DNA of 64,000 bases from Streptomyces sp. CC53 (GTDB lineage: Bacteria; Actinomycetota; Actinomycetes; Streptomycetales; Streptomycetaceae): contig NZ_MKXB01000170.1 of NCBI RefSeq assembly GCF_001865245.1, positions 1 through 64,000 of the forward strand. Direction: 5' to 3'. The notes below the pieces were generated by a model. That model was not told the origin of the DNA and ran no database searches. It worked only from the letters and a program-made list of their open reading frames with translations. This document shows positions 27,729 through 37,363 of this stretch, in pieces. Position numbers and translations under genes: made by a program. Position 1 is the stretch's first letter, and every line of letters begins with the position of its first letter.

Positions 27729-28291
27729 CCCGCCCCCCGTATCGGGTGTCAGGCCCTGGTGGCGTCGCCGCCCTCCCCGGCGCGCCACCAGCGGCCCTGC
27801 GGCCACGGGCCGAGGCGGGGGGGCGCCCTGCGGCTCGGGCGCCCGTGTGGTCGGCGCCGGGCATGAGGCGCGACGGGGCCGTCGGGGGAGAGCGCACGCG
27901 CGCCTCTGCCTCTGCCTCTGCCTCCGTCGCTGTCGGCGGAGACCACACGGCTGTCCGTCCGGGCGCAGCATGCCCGGTGTCGTCCCGTATGCCGCGGGAT
28001 TCGCCTGCCCCGAGCCGGCCCAGAGGGCCGCCCGTCCCCGGCGTCGGGACGGCCGGCGGCCGGGTCGCCCTCCGGGACCTCCGAGCGTCGTCCCCCTCGC
28101 CTCGCCATCGCCGCACCATCCCGCTGTCAGGCAGGGCAACTCCTCGGAGGTCGAGAGGCGTTCCGCAGACGTGAGCCCGGGACGTGACGATCGCATAACG
28201 GGCCTGCCTCCCGGCAGGCAGGGCTGTCGAGGCGCCAGGGATCTGAGACACAATCAGGTGCAGTGGCAATCGGGGGCTCGGGGAGGCCGCT
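27729..28291. other. non-coding spacer
   Basis: About 560 bp without a supported gene. It contains a short tctgcc repeat run (27905-27923) and a perfect hairpin gcctgcc-tccc-ggcaggc at 28202-28219, 73 nt upstream of the next gene. A clear promoter was not recognised. Confidence 0.5.
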
Positions 28292-28789
28292 ATGAGTCAA
28301 ATCACCATCAATGAGGGTGTGTTGTGGGTCGGCGGTGACGCCTACCCGCTGCGCAACATCTCGCACGTGGCGAAGCGCGGGCTCGTCGTCAACACGGGCA
28401 AAGCCTGGAAGGACTTCTTCCAGATGACCTTCGGGTGGCTCATCGTCGGCGGGATCATCGCCGCCGTCTTCGACACGATCGGCATGATCATCCTGCTGGG
28501 CGTGGAGGGCCTGATCATCTGGAGCCTGGTCAGCGACCTGCGGAAGCCGCCGCTGTACGGACTGATCCTGAACACGTCGGGCACCCAGTTCGACGCGGTC
28601 TGGTCGACGAGTGAGAAGGAGATCGACGCGCTGGTGGCAGAAGTCGCCAGGGCCCTCGGTCACCCGGACACGGCCCAGGTCGTGTTCAACGTGGAGCACG
28701 CCGTGCAGGGCGACGTGATCAACCAGTACGGGGACCACAGCATCGGCAAGGCGCAGCACTACGGACAAGGGAACATCGGAGGACGATGA
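28292..28789 (+). CDS. DUF6232-like membrane protein with C-terminal NQYG motif
   Basis: A 165-residue protein with a GGGGAGG ribosome site. Residues 1-45 are soluble (ITINEGVLWVGGDAYPLRNI); residues about 48-82 are hydrophobic (FGWLIVGGIIAAVFD, then GMIILLGVEGLIIWSLV), giving two probable membrane spans. A cytoplasmic domain with TSGTQFDAVWSTSEKEIDAL follows. The last 27 residues carry GDVINQYGDHSIGKAQHYG, nearly the same motif that opens the next protein. The N-terminal part fits the DUF6232 family, whose function is unknown. It overlaps the next gene by ATGA, so both are made together. Confidence 0.8.
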   Translation: MSQITINEGVLWVGGDAYPLRNISHVAKRGLVVNTGKAWKDFFQMTFGWLIVGGIIAAVFDTIGMIILLGVEGLIIWSLVSDLRKPPLYGLILNTSGTQFDAVWSTSEKEIDALVAEVARALGHPDTAQVVFNVEHAVQGDVINQYGDHSIGKAQHYGQGNIGGR

Positions 28790-29118
28790 GCGGGGACGTG
28801 TTCAACCAGTACGGAGCCCACAGCATCGGCAAGGCCGAGCACCACGGCTCCGGTGACATCGTCGCCGGGGGCAAGGGCGACGGCTCCGCCGCGTCGGCGG
28901 ACCCGCGGCTCGAACAGCTCCTGGCCGAGATCCAGGCCCTGAAGCCGCACCTGAGCGACGACGACCGGGCCGCCATGGACGAGGCCGTCGAGGAGCTCGG
29001 CGCCGACCCGGAGCCGAGCCGCTTCAGGCGACTGCTCCAGCAGATCAACGGCATCGCGGCGCTGGCCGAGGTGGGCGCACCCGTGGTGGCCGCGGTCAGG
29101 AGCCTGCTGGCCGCCTGA
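28786..29118 (+). CDS. small helical protein with N-terminal NQYG motif
   Basis: A 110-residue protein. Residues 3-25 contain GDVFNQYGAHSIGKAEHHG, matching the C-terminal tail of the upstream membrane protein at 17 of 23 positions. A Gly/Ala-rich link (about 26-38) leads to an amphipathic helical domain (LEQLLAEIQALKPHLSDDDR, AAMDEAVEELG), and then a hydrophobic end, INGIAALAEVGAPVVAAV. Helical domains of this kind are often found beside signalling or effector proteins in actinobacteria. No enzyme motif is seen. A strong terminator follows at 29139-29175. Confidence 0.8.
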   Translation: MSGDVFNQYGAHSIGKAEHHGSGDIVAGGKGDGSAASADPRLEQLLAEIQALKPHLSDDDRAAMDEAVEELGADPEPSRFRRLLQQINGIAALAEVGAPVVAAVRSLLAA

Positions 29119-29138
29119 CCGCACCCCCGCAGGACAGG

Positions 29139-29175
29139 GCGAGGCTCCGGGACCGCGATGGTCCCGGAGCCTCGC
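29139..29175 (+). terminator. 16-bp perfect hairpin after the NQYG cassette
   Basis: Arms gcgaggctccgggacc / ggtcccggagcctcgc with a gcgat loop, 21 bp after the stop of the small protein. It isolates the cassette from the RNA-repair genes downstream. Confidence 0.8.
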
Positions 29176-29283
29176 CGTCCCCACCCCGCGCCCCGCGTCG
29201 CCCACGCGTTAATCGGTCGAGCCGCACTCCCCCGCTCCCTACAGTGGCCGGGCACCACATCCCGTCCCGGGGGGCCTTCCGTC

Positions 29284-30957
29284 ATGCGTACGCACTATCC
29301 GCGCACCCCGCACCTGCCGTGGTCCCCGGGCGCGTCCCGGGACGACGTGCGGGTCGCGGACCTCACCGGGTTCACCGGGCGGGAGGTCGTGGTCACCGAG
29401 AAGCTCGACGGCGAGAACACCACCCTGTACGCGGACGGGCTGCACGCCCGGTCCCCGGACTCCGCGCACCACCCCTCCCGCGCCTGGGTGAAGGCGCTCC
29501 AGGGACGGATCGGGCAGCGCATCCCCGAGGGCTGGCGGGTCTGCGGCGAGAACCTGTACGCCCGGCACTCCCTCCCGTACGAGGACCTGGACAGCTACTT
29601 CTACGGCTTCTCCGTGTGGGACGAGCTCCACTGGTGCCCCGGGTGGGACTTCACCGTGGACTTCCTGAAGAACATCGGGATCCCCACCCCGCGCGTGTTG
29701 TGGCGCGGTGTCTTCGACGAACGGGCCCTGCGACGGCTGGCGGTGGACACCGGGCGGCAGGAGGGATACGTCGTACGCACCGCAGAGGGCTTCACGGCCG
29801 ACGACTTCGGGCGGCACGTGGCCAAGTGGGTGCGGCCGGGGCACGTGCAGACCGGCACGCACTGGATGCACACCGCGGTGACCCCCAACCGGCTCGGCCC
29901 CCGCGCCGCGCTGTGGGACGTGCGGTCCGGGGGTGCGCCCGACGCCGGGGCGCTGCTCTCCGCCGTCGGGGCGGAGCACGGGGACGCGGCGGCCGCCGCC
30001 GAGGTGGCCGCGTCGGCCGGGGCGCGGCTCGGTGACGCGCGGCTGGCCGGGGTGCTGGCCGGGCTCCTGCACCGGGAGCCGCGCGGCACGCTGGCGGGGC
30101 GGCTCGCGCCCGCGCTGGGGCTGCCGCCCGCGCGGCGCGTCGCGGACCTCGTCGGCCTGCACGCGGAACTGCACCGGCCGTACCCGGACGGGGAGCGCCG
30201 CGCCGGGCTCGTACGGATGGGGTACGCCGTGGACCTGGACGTCCTGCACGCCGTCGCCTGGGCCACGGCCCCGGACGCCGGGGCGCGCGAGCAGACCGAC
30301 TGGTCGGCGCTCCTGGCCGAGGAGGCCGGGCTTCTCGGGAGCGGTCCCCCGGCGTTCGGGCGGGCCTTCGCCGGCCTGGAGCCGGAGGCCGCCGCACGCT
30401 GCCGGGGCGAGGCCCGCCTCGCGTACGCGGACGGGCGCATCACGACCGAGGAGGAAGCCGTCGCCGCGACCTGGCGGTGGCGGGACGGGGCGTTCCCGCG
30501 GCTGGTCCACCTGGTGGGGCCGTCCGGGAGCGGGAAGAGCGCGTTCGCCCGGGGGCTGCCCGGCGTCAGCGCGTACGTGTCGCTCGACGAGCTGCGGGAG
30601 GAACGCGGCGGCCGGGCCGACCAGCGGGGCAACGGCGACGTGCTGCGGGAGGGGCTGGCCCGGCTCGACGCGGCGCTGGCCGCCGGGACCGGCACCGTCG
30701 TGTGGGACGCCACGTCGCTGAACCGGCACCAGCGCTCCCTGGTCCACGCCGTCGCCCGCCGCCGCGACGCGCTGGTCACGCACGCCGTGCTGCTCGTCGA
30801 CGAGCGGGAGCTCACGCGGCGGAACGCCACCCGGCAGCATCCCGTGCCGCCCGGCGTGCTCGCGGCCCAGCTGCGGCGGTTCGTGCCGCCGCACCCGGGC
30901 GAGGCGCACCGCACCTGGTACGTCGGGGCCGGTGGGACCGTGGAAGAGGAGGCGTAG
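29284..30957 (+). CDS. RNA ligase fused to polynucleotide kinase-like domain
   Basis: A 557-residue predicted RNA-repair enzyme. The N-terminal nucleotidyltransferase has the ligase motif [15 protein letters not shown] with the probable AMP-accepting Lys40. Motif III-like [10 protein letters not shown], motif IV EGYVVRT and motif [10 protein letters not shown] follow. The C-terminal part (about 405-557) is a P-loop kinase: [15 protein letters not shown] near 411, and [14 protein letters not shown] as a kinase-type D-x-T...R segment. The middle (about 200-400) is Ala/Leu-rich and unassigned. The ATG at 29284 has no ideal ribosome site. The next gene starts 5 nt after its stop and supplies further RNA-repair domains. 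Confidence 0.85.
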   Translation: MRTHYPRTPHLPWSPGASRDDVRVADLTGFTGREVVVTEKLDGENTTLYADGLHARSPDSAHHPSRAWVKALQGRIGQRIPEGWRVCGENLYARHSLPYEDLDSYFYGFSVWDELHWCPGWDFTVDFLKNIGIPTPRVLWRGVFDERALRRLAVDTGRQEGYVVRTAEGFTADDFGRHVAKWVRPGHVQTGTHWMHTAVTPNRLGPRAALWDVRSGGAPDAGALLSAVGAEHGDAAAAAEVAASAGARLGDARLAGVLAGLLHREPRGTLAGRLAPALGLPPARRVADLVGLHAELHRPYPDGERRAGLVRMGYAVDLDVLHAVAWATAPDAGAREQTDWSALLAEEAGLLGSGPPAFGRAFAGLEPEAAARCRGEARLAYADGRITTEEEAVAATWRWRDGAFPRLVHLVGPSGSGKSAFARGLPGVSAYVSLDELREERGGRADQRGNGDVLREGLARLDAALAAGTGTVVWDATSLNRHQRSLVHAVARRRDALVTHAVLLVDERELTRRNATRQHPVPPGVLAAQLRRFVPPHPGEAHRTWYVGAGGTVEEEA

Positions 30958-30961
30958 AGCG

Positions 30962-33900
30962 GTGCGTACCAGCGAGGAGATCTACCACCGGGTGCGGTGG
31001 GACAGCCGTTTCGACCCGGCGCGGTTCGTCGTCGGCGTCATGCAGCGCGGGGCCGGCCCGAAGCGGGTGCCGCTGCCCGCGTTCGTGCCCGGCGGGGAGA
31101 TCCCGTGGCACCGGGTGCTGTTCATCGAAGCGGACGGGGAGGTCGTCTGGGACCGCCGGTCGGGCGTCGACCGCATCGACGCCACCGACGCGGGCCGCGT
31201 CCGGGAGGCCCGGCTGCTGCGGGCGCCGTTCTTCACCGCCCGGCAGCCGTACGCGTGGGACGGGAGCCGGCGGCCCGCGTCCGGCGCCGCCGGTGCCTCC
31301 GGGAGCTGGCGGCCCGCGCCTCCCCGGGCTGCGTCGCCCGGCGCGGGTGCGCTGCGCGTGCTGACCTGGAACACCCTGTGGGACCGGTACGACAGCGACC
31401 GCATCGACACGGCCCGGCGGCGGCCCCTCCTGATGGAGGCCCTGCGGGACGCGGACGCCGACGTCATCGCGCTCCAGGAGGCCGAGCCGGAGCTGCTGCG
31501 CCTGCTGCTGGAGGCCGACTGGGTGCGCGGGGAGTACGTCGTCGCCACCGACCCGGCCTCGCCGGACGTGGCCGACACGGGTCTGCTGCTGCTCAGCCGC
31601 CTGCCCGTGCGGGAGGCGGGCGTGCACCTGCTGGGCCCGCACAAGGCGGTGGCGGCCGTGGCCGTCGACACCGCGACGGGCCCGCTCGTCGTGGCGGTCA
31701 CCCACCTGAGCAGCGACCACTCCGAGGGCGGTGCCGCCCGGCGGGACGCCGAACTGGGCCGGCTCGCCGAGGGGCTGGCCGGCGTCCAGGCGGACGTGGT
31801 GCTGGTCGGCGACTTCAACGACGGCGGCGACCTCCCGCAGACCACGCTCGGCATGCGCGACGCGTGGACCGAGGCGCACGGGCCGGGCGACGGGACGCCG
31901 ACGTTCGACCCGGTCGCCAACCCGCTCGCCGCGGTGTCGTCGCTGACCGGTCGCGCCGCGCGCCTCGACCGGGTGCTGCTGCGCGCCGACCGTGCCCGGG
32001 TGGACTCCGCGGTGCTGGTGGGCGACCGGCCCGCAGGACCGGGCGGCCTGTACGTCTCGGACCACTACGGGGTGGCGGTCGACCTGGGCCTCGACGGTGC
32101 GGGGCCCGCGGGTGTCCTGGACGCCGAGCCGTCCGCGCGCACGGCGCTGGCCTGGCTGCCGCCGGACGAGCTGTGGCCGCCGGTGCAGGCCATCCGCCGG
32201 GACCACGACCCGCAGATCCGGCGCTGGCCGCCGCACGTGAACCTGCTGTACGGGTTCGTCCCCGAGGCACAGTTCGAGCGCGCGGCGGAGCTGGTGGCCG
32301 CCGCCGTGGAGGGGATGGCGCCGTTCGACGCGCTGCTGGACGGGGTGCACAGCTTCGGGCACCGCGAGTACGCGACGGTGTGGCTGGACCCGGCGGCCGG
32401 CGGCGCGAGCCCGTGGGCGGAGCTGCGCCGGGCGCTGGAGCAGCGGTTCCCGCGCTGCCGGGGACACCGGCACGGATTCACCCCGCACCTGAGCCTGGGC
32501 CGCACGGCGGAGCCGCTGGCCGTCACCGCGGAGTGCGAGGCCCGGCTGGGCGGACCGCTGGAGGCCCGCGTGGGCGAGGTGGCCCTGCTGTCGCGGCGTG
32601 GCGACGAACCGATGCGGGTGCGGGCGACGGTGGCGCTGGGCACGGGCGAGGTGCGGTGGCACGACGCCGTCGACCACCCGACGGACGGGAACCCGGACCC
32701 GCACGGGGACACGGCGGGGTCGGGGCGCCCGGCAGAGCCGGGGCGTGCGGCAGAGCCGGGGCGTGCGGCGACGCCAGGAGACCCTACGGGGCCGGGACAC
32801 ACGGCCTGGTCGGAGCGCACGTCAGGGCCGGGGCACACGACAGAGACGCAGCGTGCGGCGACATCGGCAGACCCGGCAGAGAGGGAGCGCCTGACAGGGC
32901 CGGGGCGCCCGCGCGGATCTGAGCGCCCGGCGACATCGGCAGACCCGGCAGACCCGGCAGACCCGGCAGAGAAGGAGCGCCCGCCAGGGCCGGGGCGCAC
33001 GAGCGGATCCGAGCGCCCGGCGGGGTCGGCGCAGCACGTGGAGGAGATCGTCCGCTCCGTGACGTGTGCCGCCGCCCGGGACGGAGGCGCGCTGCACCTG
33101 GCCGGTTCGCGCAGCATGGGGTGCGCACTGCCCGGAGCGGACGTCGACCTCGTCGCGGTCGTCCCGGGAGAGGCCGACCTGCCGCGGATGAGGGACCGGG
33201 TCGCCGCCGCGTTGCCGGACTGCGTCGGCCTGCGCGAGGTCGTCGGGGCGCGCGTGCCCGGGCTGCGGTTCCGTACGGGCGGCCTCGGTGTGGACCTCGC
33301 CGTCGTGGCGGCCGGCGGGCTGCCGCCCCGGGACGCGGTGGCCCGGCGCACCGAACTGGGCGACGCGGCGGCGGTGGCGCTCAGCGCCGTGAGCGACGCG
33401 GAGGCCGTGGTGGCGCAGGTCGGCGACCGGCGGGAGGCGTTCGCGCGGCTGGTCCGGCAGGTCAAGGGGTGGGCGCGGGCCAGGGGGCTGGACTCGGCAC
33501 CGTTCGGCGGGCTGCCGGGGCTGGCGTGGACGGTGCTGGCGGCCCGTACCGTACGGGACGCGGAGGATGCCGACGCCCTGCGGACCGGGCCGTTGCTCGG
33601 CGCGTTCTTCGGGACGTGGGCGGCCTGGGACTGGCAGCGGCCGGTGAGCCTGACCGGCGACGGCCCGGCGGCCCCGCCCCCTGCACCCGTCACCGTGCTG
33701 ACCCCGACCGCACCCGTCCGCTCCTGCACCGCGCAGGTCGGCGCCGGAATGCGGGACCTGCTGGTCCAGGAGTTGTACCGGGCGTGGGAGTTGCTGGAGG
33801 AGTCCCGCGCGGCGCGGCTCCTCGACCCGCCGCCGCTGCACCGCCGCCACGCGGCGTGGGCCGTGCTGACCGTGCCCGCCGGTGTGGCGGAGGGGCGCGC

Positions 33901-34144
33901 CCGGGGCCGTATGCGCGCCCTGCTCGCCGCGTTGGAGGAGGCGGGCGTCCGGGACGCGCATGCCTGGCCCCACCCCATCGCCCCCCGCGCGGGCCGGGCC
34001 GGAGCCGTCGGGTACGCCATCGGCCTGGGTGCCGCGCCGCCCGACCGCGCGACCCTCGCCCGTCTCGGCGACGGCTGGCTGCACGGCCTGCCGGACACGA
34101 CGTTGACCTTGGCCGACGGGGGCGAGGTGCCGACACTCGGCTGA
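30962..34144 (+). CDS. multidomain RNA-repair protein (MJ1316/DUF504, EEP, 2H, nucleotidyltransferase)
   Basis: A 1060-residue protein. Residues 1-80 match the MJ1316/DUF504 RNA-end-binding domain ([40 protein letters not shown]). About 130-375 is an endonuclease/exonuclease/phosphatase fold ([37 protein letters not shown]). About 390-565 is a 2H phosphoesterase with its two HxN/S motifs, PPHVNLLYG and FTPHLSLGR. About 570-690 is a repetitive disordered linker. About 690-1060 is a poly(A) polymerase-like nucleotidyltransferase ([20 protein letters not shown]). The start is GTG at 30962 with GAGGAGG upstream, 5 nt after the ligase stop. The set fits the RNA-repair systems predicted by Burroughs and Aravind. 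Confidence 0.88.
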   Translation: MRTSEEIYHRVRWDSRFDPARFVVGVMQRGAGPKRVPLPAFVPGGEIPWHRVLFIEADGEVVWDRRSGVDRIDATDAGRVREARLLRAPFFTARQPYAWDGSRRPASGAAGASGSWRPAPPRAASPGAGALRVLTWNTLWDRYDSDRIDTARRRPLLMEALRDADADVIALQEAEPELLRLLLEADWVRGEYVVATDPASPDVADTGLLLLSRLPVREAGVHLLGPHKAVAAVAVDTATGPLVVAVTHLSSDHSEGGAARRDAELGRLAEGLAGVQADVVLVGDFNDGGDLPQTTLGMRDAWTEAHGPGDGTPTFDPVANPLAAVSSLTGRAARLDRVLLRADRARVDSAVLVGDRPAGPGGLYVSDHYGVAVDLGLDGAGPAGVLDAEPSARTALAWLPPDELWPPVQAIRRDHDPQIRRWPPHVNLLYGFVPEAQFERAAELVAAAVEGMAPFDALLDGVHSFGHREYATVWLDPAAGGASPWAELRRALEQRFPRCRGHRHGFTPHLSLGRTAEPLAVTAECEARLGGPLEARVGEVALLSRRGDEPMRVRATVALGTGEVRWHDAVDHPTDGNPDPHGDTAGSGRPAEPGRAAEPGRAATPGDPTGPGHTAWSERTSGPGHTTETQRAATSADPAERERLTGPGRPRGSERPATSADPADPADPAEKERPPGPGRTSGSERPAGSAQHVEEIVRSVTCAAARDGGALHLAGSRSMGCALPGADVDLVAVVPGEADLPRMRDRVAAALPDCVGLREVVGARVPGLRFRTGGLGVDLAVVAAGGLPPRDAVARRTELGDAAAVALSAVSDAEAVVAQVGDRREAFARLVRQVKGWARARGLDSAPFGGLPGLAWTVLAARTVRDAEDADALRTGPLLGAFFGTWAAWDWQRPVSLTGDGPAAPPPAPVTVLTPTAPVRSCTAQVGAGMRDLLVQELYRAWELLEESRAARLLDPPPLHRRHAAWAVLTVPAGVAEGRARGRMRALLAALEEAGVRDAHAWPHPIAPRAGRAGAVGYAIGLGAAPPDRATLARLGDGWLHGLPDTTLTLADGGEVPTLG
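32730..33020 (+). repeat. in-frame minisatellite in the repair-protein linker
   Basis: cggcagagccggggcgtg (18 bp) occurs twice at 32730-32765, and gacccggca (9 bp) three times at 32942-32968. A longer unit of about 90 bp beginning ggcgacatcggcagacccgg is duplicated imperfectly. All units keep frame and encode a Pro/Gly/Ala/Arg/Glu linker between the 2H and nucleotidyltransferase domains. Confidence 0.85.
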
Positions 34145-34212
34145 GGCGGCGCCCCGCGCACCCTCAAGGGAGTTGCCGGGCACGAAGGCCGGACCGCGGG
34201 CCCGGCGGGGCC

Positions 34213-34968
34213 TCAGGAGGCGGCGGACGCTTCGGGACGAGAAGCGGCGGACACCTCGGAAGGAAGAACGGCGGACGTATCCGCGGAGGGAGCGGCGGAC
34301 GGCACCGAGTCCGAGGAAGCGGCGGGCAGCCCCGAGGAAGCGGCGGGCAGCCCCGAGGAGGAGGCGGGCGGCACCGAGGAAGCGGCTGCCGGCACCACGG
34401 AGGCGACGGGCGGCACCGCGGAGGCGGCGGCCGCGGCCGCCCTCGCGTTCGCCATCATCCTGCGCAGCACCTTCAGCGCCGCCACGTACTCCTCGTCCGG
34501 CACGCCCTCGTGCACCCGGGCGCGTAGGCCGGTGACCAGACGCTTCACGGCGGCGTGGCCCGCCCGTCCCGCGTCGGTGAGGTGCAGGGAGCCGTCCGTG
34601 TCCGCGCTGACCCATGCGCGGTGGAGCAGCTGGTCGAGGACGCGCGGCACCGTGTACGGGTCGTCGGCGACCTCCGCGAGCTGGGCCGCCACCGCCTCCC
34701 GGGTCGCGCCCTGCTCACCCGCGGCCAGGATCCGGTTCAGCGCCCACCACATGGGCTGGGTCACGTCGAGGCGGGCCATCTCGTCCCGCAGCAGGCCGAC
34801 CACGACCCGGCCGGTCATGCCCGCCCAGTAACCGATGGGCTGCGCGGCCAGTTCGGCGTCCGCCGCCTGCGGGTCGGCGACCGCCGGGGAGAGCACGGAC
34901 TGGTGGGCGCCGGTGGAGTCGGTGGCCGCGTGCACGGCCCGGTTCAAGTCGGTGATCGTCTCCGTCAT
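34213..34968 (-). CDS. MarR-like winged-helix regulator with repetitive tail
   Basis: A 251-residue protein starting MTETITDLNRAVHAATDSTG. Residues about 40-150 are a MarR-type domain: QPIGYWAGMTGRVVVGLLRD, TQPMWWALNRILAAGEQGAT, VPRVLDQLLHRAWVSADTDG and LHLTDAGRAG. The last 75 residues are Ala/Ser/Pro low complexity made of a seven-residue repeat (GLPAASS). The predicted promoter (34976-35006) places the start site at or next to the ATG, so the mRNA would be leaderless. The end is convergent with the RNA-repair operon, 68 bp apart. Confidence 0.82.
   Translation of the reverse strand: MTETITDLNRAVHAATDSTGAHQSVLSPAVADPQAADAELAAQPIGYWAGMTGRVVVGLLRDEMARLDVTQPMWWALNRILAAGEQGATREAVAAQLAEVADDPYTVPRVLDQLLHRAWVSADTDGSLHLTDAGRAGHAAVKRLVTGLRARVHEGVPDEEYVAALKVLRRMMANARAAAAAASAVPPVASVVPAAASSVPPASSSGLPAASSGLPAASSDSVPSAAPSADTSAVLPSEVSAASRPEASAAS
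34313..34417 (-). repeat. 21-bp coding minisatellite, five units
   Basis: gaggaagcggcgggcagcccc occurs exactly at 34313-34333 and 34334-34354, followed by three diverged units to 34417. It encodes the Ser/Ala/Pro repeat at the C-terminus of the MarR-like protein. Confidence 0.9.
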
Positions 34969-34975
34969 GCCGCGG

Positions 34976-35006
34976 ACGCTACGACCTCGACTCGACTTGA
35001 GGTCAA
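34976..35006 (-). promoter_or_regulatory. promoter with 19-bp spacer and dyad (MerR-like geometry)
   Basis: On the minus strand TTGACC (35001-35006) and TAGCGT (34976-34981) are separated by 19 bp. The spacer holds the imperfect dyad CCTCAAGTCGAGTCGAGG. A long spacer with a dyad between -35 and -10 is characteristic of promoters activated by MerR/SoxR-type regulators. No MerR gene is in the window; autoregulation by the MarR-like protein is the alternative. Confidence 0.5.
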
Positions 35007-35155
35007 GGCCCGCGACCCCGGTAACGATTCGGACGTCACACCCTTCGCACACAACCCCCCGTATCGAATGCCAGTCTTGCTGGTCGCGGGGGCACGGCTG
35101 TGACCAGGGGTGTTCTGCCGCGCAGCCAGCTCCACTCTCTCGCCACGGGGACCAC

Positions 35156-37363
35156 GTGAACGACTCAAGGGGAACCGAGCTCCGCCCTGCCCTCGTCCAG
35201 GGCGAGCGGGGCCCGCAGGCCGCCGAGCGGGACTCCCAGGCCGCTCCGGGCCGACCGGCCCGCTTCCGGACCTTCCGCGCGCTCCGGACCTTCCGTCCCG
35301 GCAGGCGCCGCTTCCTGGCGTCCGCGACCGCCGCCGCGGCCGGTGTCACCGTGGCGGCCGCCGGCCTCGGCGGCTGCACCGTACCCGCACCGCGGCGGAC
35401 GGGCCCCACCGCGGACCCGGCCCCGGGCATGCCGATCACGAGCACCCGTCGGGCCCAGCTCATGCAGATCATGGCGCACCCGGACGACGACCTGTACTTC
35501 ATGAACCCGGACTGCCGGCAGATGGTGGACTCCGGGGTGCCACTGGTCTGCGTCTACGTGACGGCGGGCGAGCACAACGGGCTCAACCGCGTCCCCGGGT
35601 CCCCGACGCCGCCGCCCGCGGACCGGCCGGGCTACTCGTCCGCGCGCCACCAGGGCCTTCGCCAGGCGTACGCCGCCATGCTGGGGCTCGACATGTTCAC
35701 GCCGTGGCAGAAGGGCGTGATGACGCTGCGCGGCGACCGGCAGGCCGAGGTCGACACCCTGACCCACGGCAACCGCCGCGTGGAGCTGGTCTTCCTGAAC
35801 CTCGCGATGCACGAGCCGCGCACGTACCACGCCGTGCCTTCGCTGTGGGGGGAGCGGGCGACGACGGTCCGTACCGTCGTCGCGTCCGACTCGCCGGTGC
35901 GCCGGTCGTCCCGGTACGACCACGACGGGCTGATCGACGTGCTGGTGGGGCTGATGGAGCGCTACCAGCCCACCGTCGTGCACACGCTGGACCCGGACCC
36001 GGACCTCCAGCACAGCGACGAGGAGACCCGCAGGAAGGACTCCGAGCAGCCCGGCTACTCCGACCACGCCGACCACACCGCCGTCGCGTCGTTCAGCTGG
36101 GCCGCCCTGGTCCGCTGGGCCGCGGAGGCCAGCAGGGACGGCGGCGCGATACCCGGCTTCGTCGCCACGTCCTTCCGCGGGTACTACAACCGCCACTGGC
36201 CGAAGAACCTCCCCGAGGCGGTCCTCAAGCGGAAGGCCGCGCACCTCGTCCCGTACGGCGGCGACCCGGAGTGGCAGTGCGGCAACCCCAGCGGGTGCGG
36301 CGACTACATGGTGGGCGGCAGGCGGCCGCTCACCAACAAGAAGGGCTGGGTCCGCGCCACCCACCACCGCTACGCGGGGGCGGGCCCCGTCGTGACCGCC
36401 GGCCAGGACGGGCGGCTCGTCGTGTACGGGGTGCTGGGGCTGCGCGCGGTCCGCTGGAGGGAGACGGAGGCCGGCAGCGGCCAGTGGGAGCAGCCGGACG
36501 ACCTGGGCGGCGGCCCGCTCGCGCCGGGCCTCGGCGCGGCGGCCCTGCCGGACGGCCGTCAGCTGCTCTTCGGCCTGCGGTTCTCGGCGCTCGCCGGGCA
36601 CCGGGCCGCGAACGACCGGGAGATCGCGGTGCTGGAACAGCGCGCGCCCGGCGGCCCGTTCCTGGCGTGGAGCGGGCTCGGCAACCCGGAGCGCAGCGAC
36701 GACCGGGGCCGGCGCATCGGCGTGCCGGTGGCGGTGACCGCCCCGGACGGACGGGTGCACCTGTTCGTGCGGAACGCCGACAAGGCCGTCAGCAGCCGCG
36801 TACGGGAGACGGACGGCACCTGGGGCCCGTGGCGCGACCTGGGCGGGGGCGACGTCCAGGACGGTCTGACGGCCGTCGTCGACGGCCGCGGTCTGGTGCA
36901 TCTGTTCGCTGCGGGCCGCCGCGGCGTGCACCACTGGGCGCAGGGCGACCACGGGGAGCCGGTCACGTGGCGCCCGGTCGCCGGCCTGCCCGCGCCGGAC
37001 GGTCCGGTGGCCGTGACGACGGCACCGGACGGGACGCTGGAGCTGTACTACCGGCGCCCCACCCGCAAGGAACTGGCCGCGGTACGGATCGACGGCACCG
37101 CCGCCCGGCCCTCCTCCGGCCCCGTGTTCCACGGGTACGGGCGGACCCACGCGGCCGGCACGCCGAGCGGCCCGGTGCTGCTCGGCCGCGACCTGCGCGG
37201 CCGGATGCAGCTGCACGCCGGGGGGCGCCGGACCACCCGGGCGCACGGCGTGGTCCCGGTGGGGGCGGCGACGCTGCACCTCGGCCCGCAGGGTGCCGTG
37301 GCGGTGGGCATCGGGGCGGACGCCTACCCGTGGTCGTGGGCGCCGCACGGCGACGCGGCTTGA
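35156..37363 (+). CDS. Tat-exported PIG-L family deacetylase lipoprotein
   Basis: A 735-residue protein. The N-terminus has the twin-arginine signal [20 protein letters not shown] followed by the lipobox-like GLGGC, so it is probably a Tat-exported lipoprotein. Residues about 100-390 are a PIG-L/LmbE N-acetyl-sugar deacetylase: [12 protein letters not shown] (zinc ligands), [16 protein letters not shown] and the HxxH-type [11 protein letters not shown]. The C-terminal 330 residues repeat DGR(V/L)-type blades, such as [13 protein letters not shown] and [13 protein letters not shown], suggesting a beta-propeller for glycan binding. The start is taken as GTG at 35156 after GGGGA. The substrate is unknown. 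Confidence 0.88.
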   Translation: MNDSRGTELRPALVQGERGPQAAERDSQAAPGRPARFRTFRALRTFRPGRRRFLASATAAAAGVTVAAAGLGGCTVPAPRRTGPTADPAPGMPITSTRRAQLMQIMAHPDDDLYFMNPDCRQMVDSGVPLVCVYVTAGEHNGLNRVPGSPTPPPADRPGYSSARHQGLRQAYAAMLGLDMFTPWQKGVMTLRGDRQAEVDTLTHGNRRVELVFLNLAMHEPRTYHAVPSLWGERATTVRTVVASDSPVRRSSRYDHDGLIDVLVGLMERYQPTVVHTLDPDPDLQHSDEETRRKDSEQPGYSDHADHTAVASFSWAALVRWAAEASRDGGAIPGFVATSFRGYYNRHWPKNLPEAVLKRKAAHLVPYGGDPEWQCGNPSGCGDYMVGGRRPLTNKKGWVRATHHRYAGAGPVVTAGQDGRLVVYGVLGLRAVRWRETEAGSGQWEQPDDLGGGPLAPGLGAAALPDGRQLLFGLRFSALAGHRAANDREIAVLEQRAPGGPFLAWSGLGNPERSDDRGRRIGVPVAVTAPDGRVHLFVRNADKAVSSRVRETDGTWGPWRDLGGGDVQDGLTAVVDGRGLVHLFAAGRRGVHHWAQGDHGEPVTWRPVAGLPAPDGPVAVTTAPDGTLELYYRRPTRKELAAVRIDGTAARPSSGPVFHGYGRTHAAGTPSGPVLLGRDLRGRMQLHAGGRRTTRAHGVVPVGAATLHLGPQGAVAVGIGADAYPWSWAPHGDAA

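Noticed and set aside
27905-27923. Short tctgcc repeat run as a microsatellite or CRISPR-like array
   Set aside because: Only about three units, no spacers and no cas genes; a trivial simple-sequence run.
30932-30961. Earlier start for the multidomain repair protein (in-frame at 30932)
   Set aside because: It would overlap the end of the ligase gene and add Arg-rich residues not expected before the MJ1316 domain; the GTG at 30962 has a good ribosome site.
30812-32800. A minus-strand frame of about 660 codons opposite the RNA-repair genes
   Set aside because: Antisense shadow; the plus strand encodes clear catalytic motifs across the same stretch.
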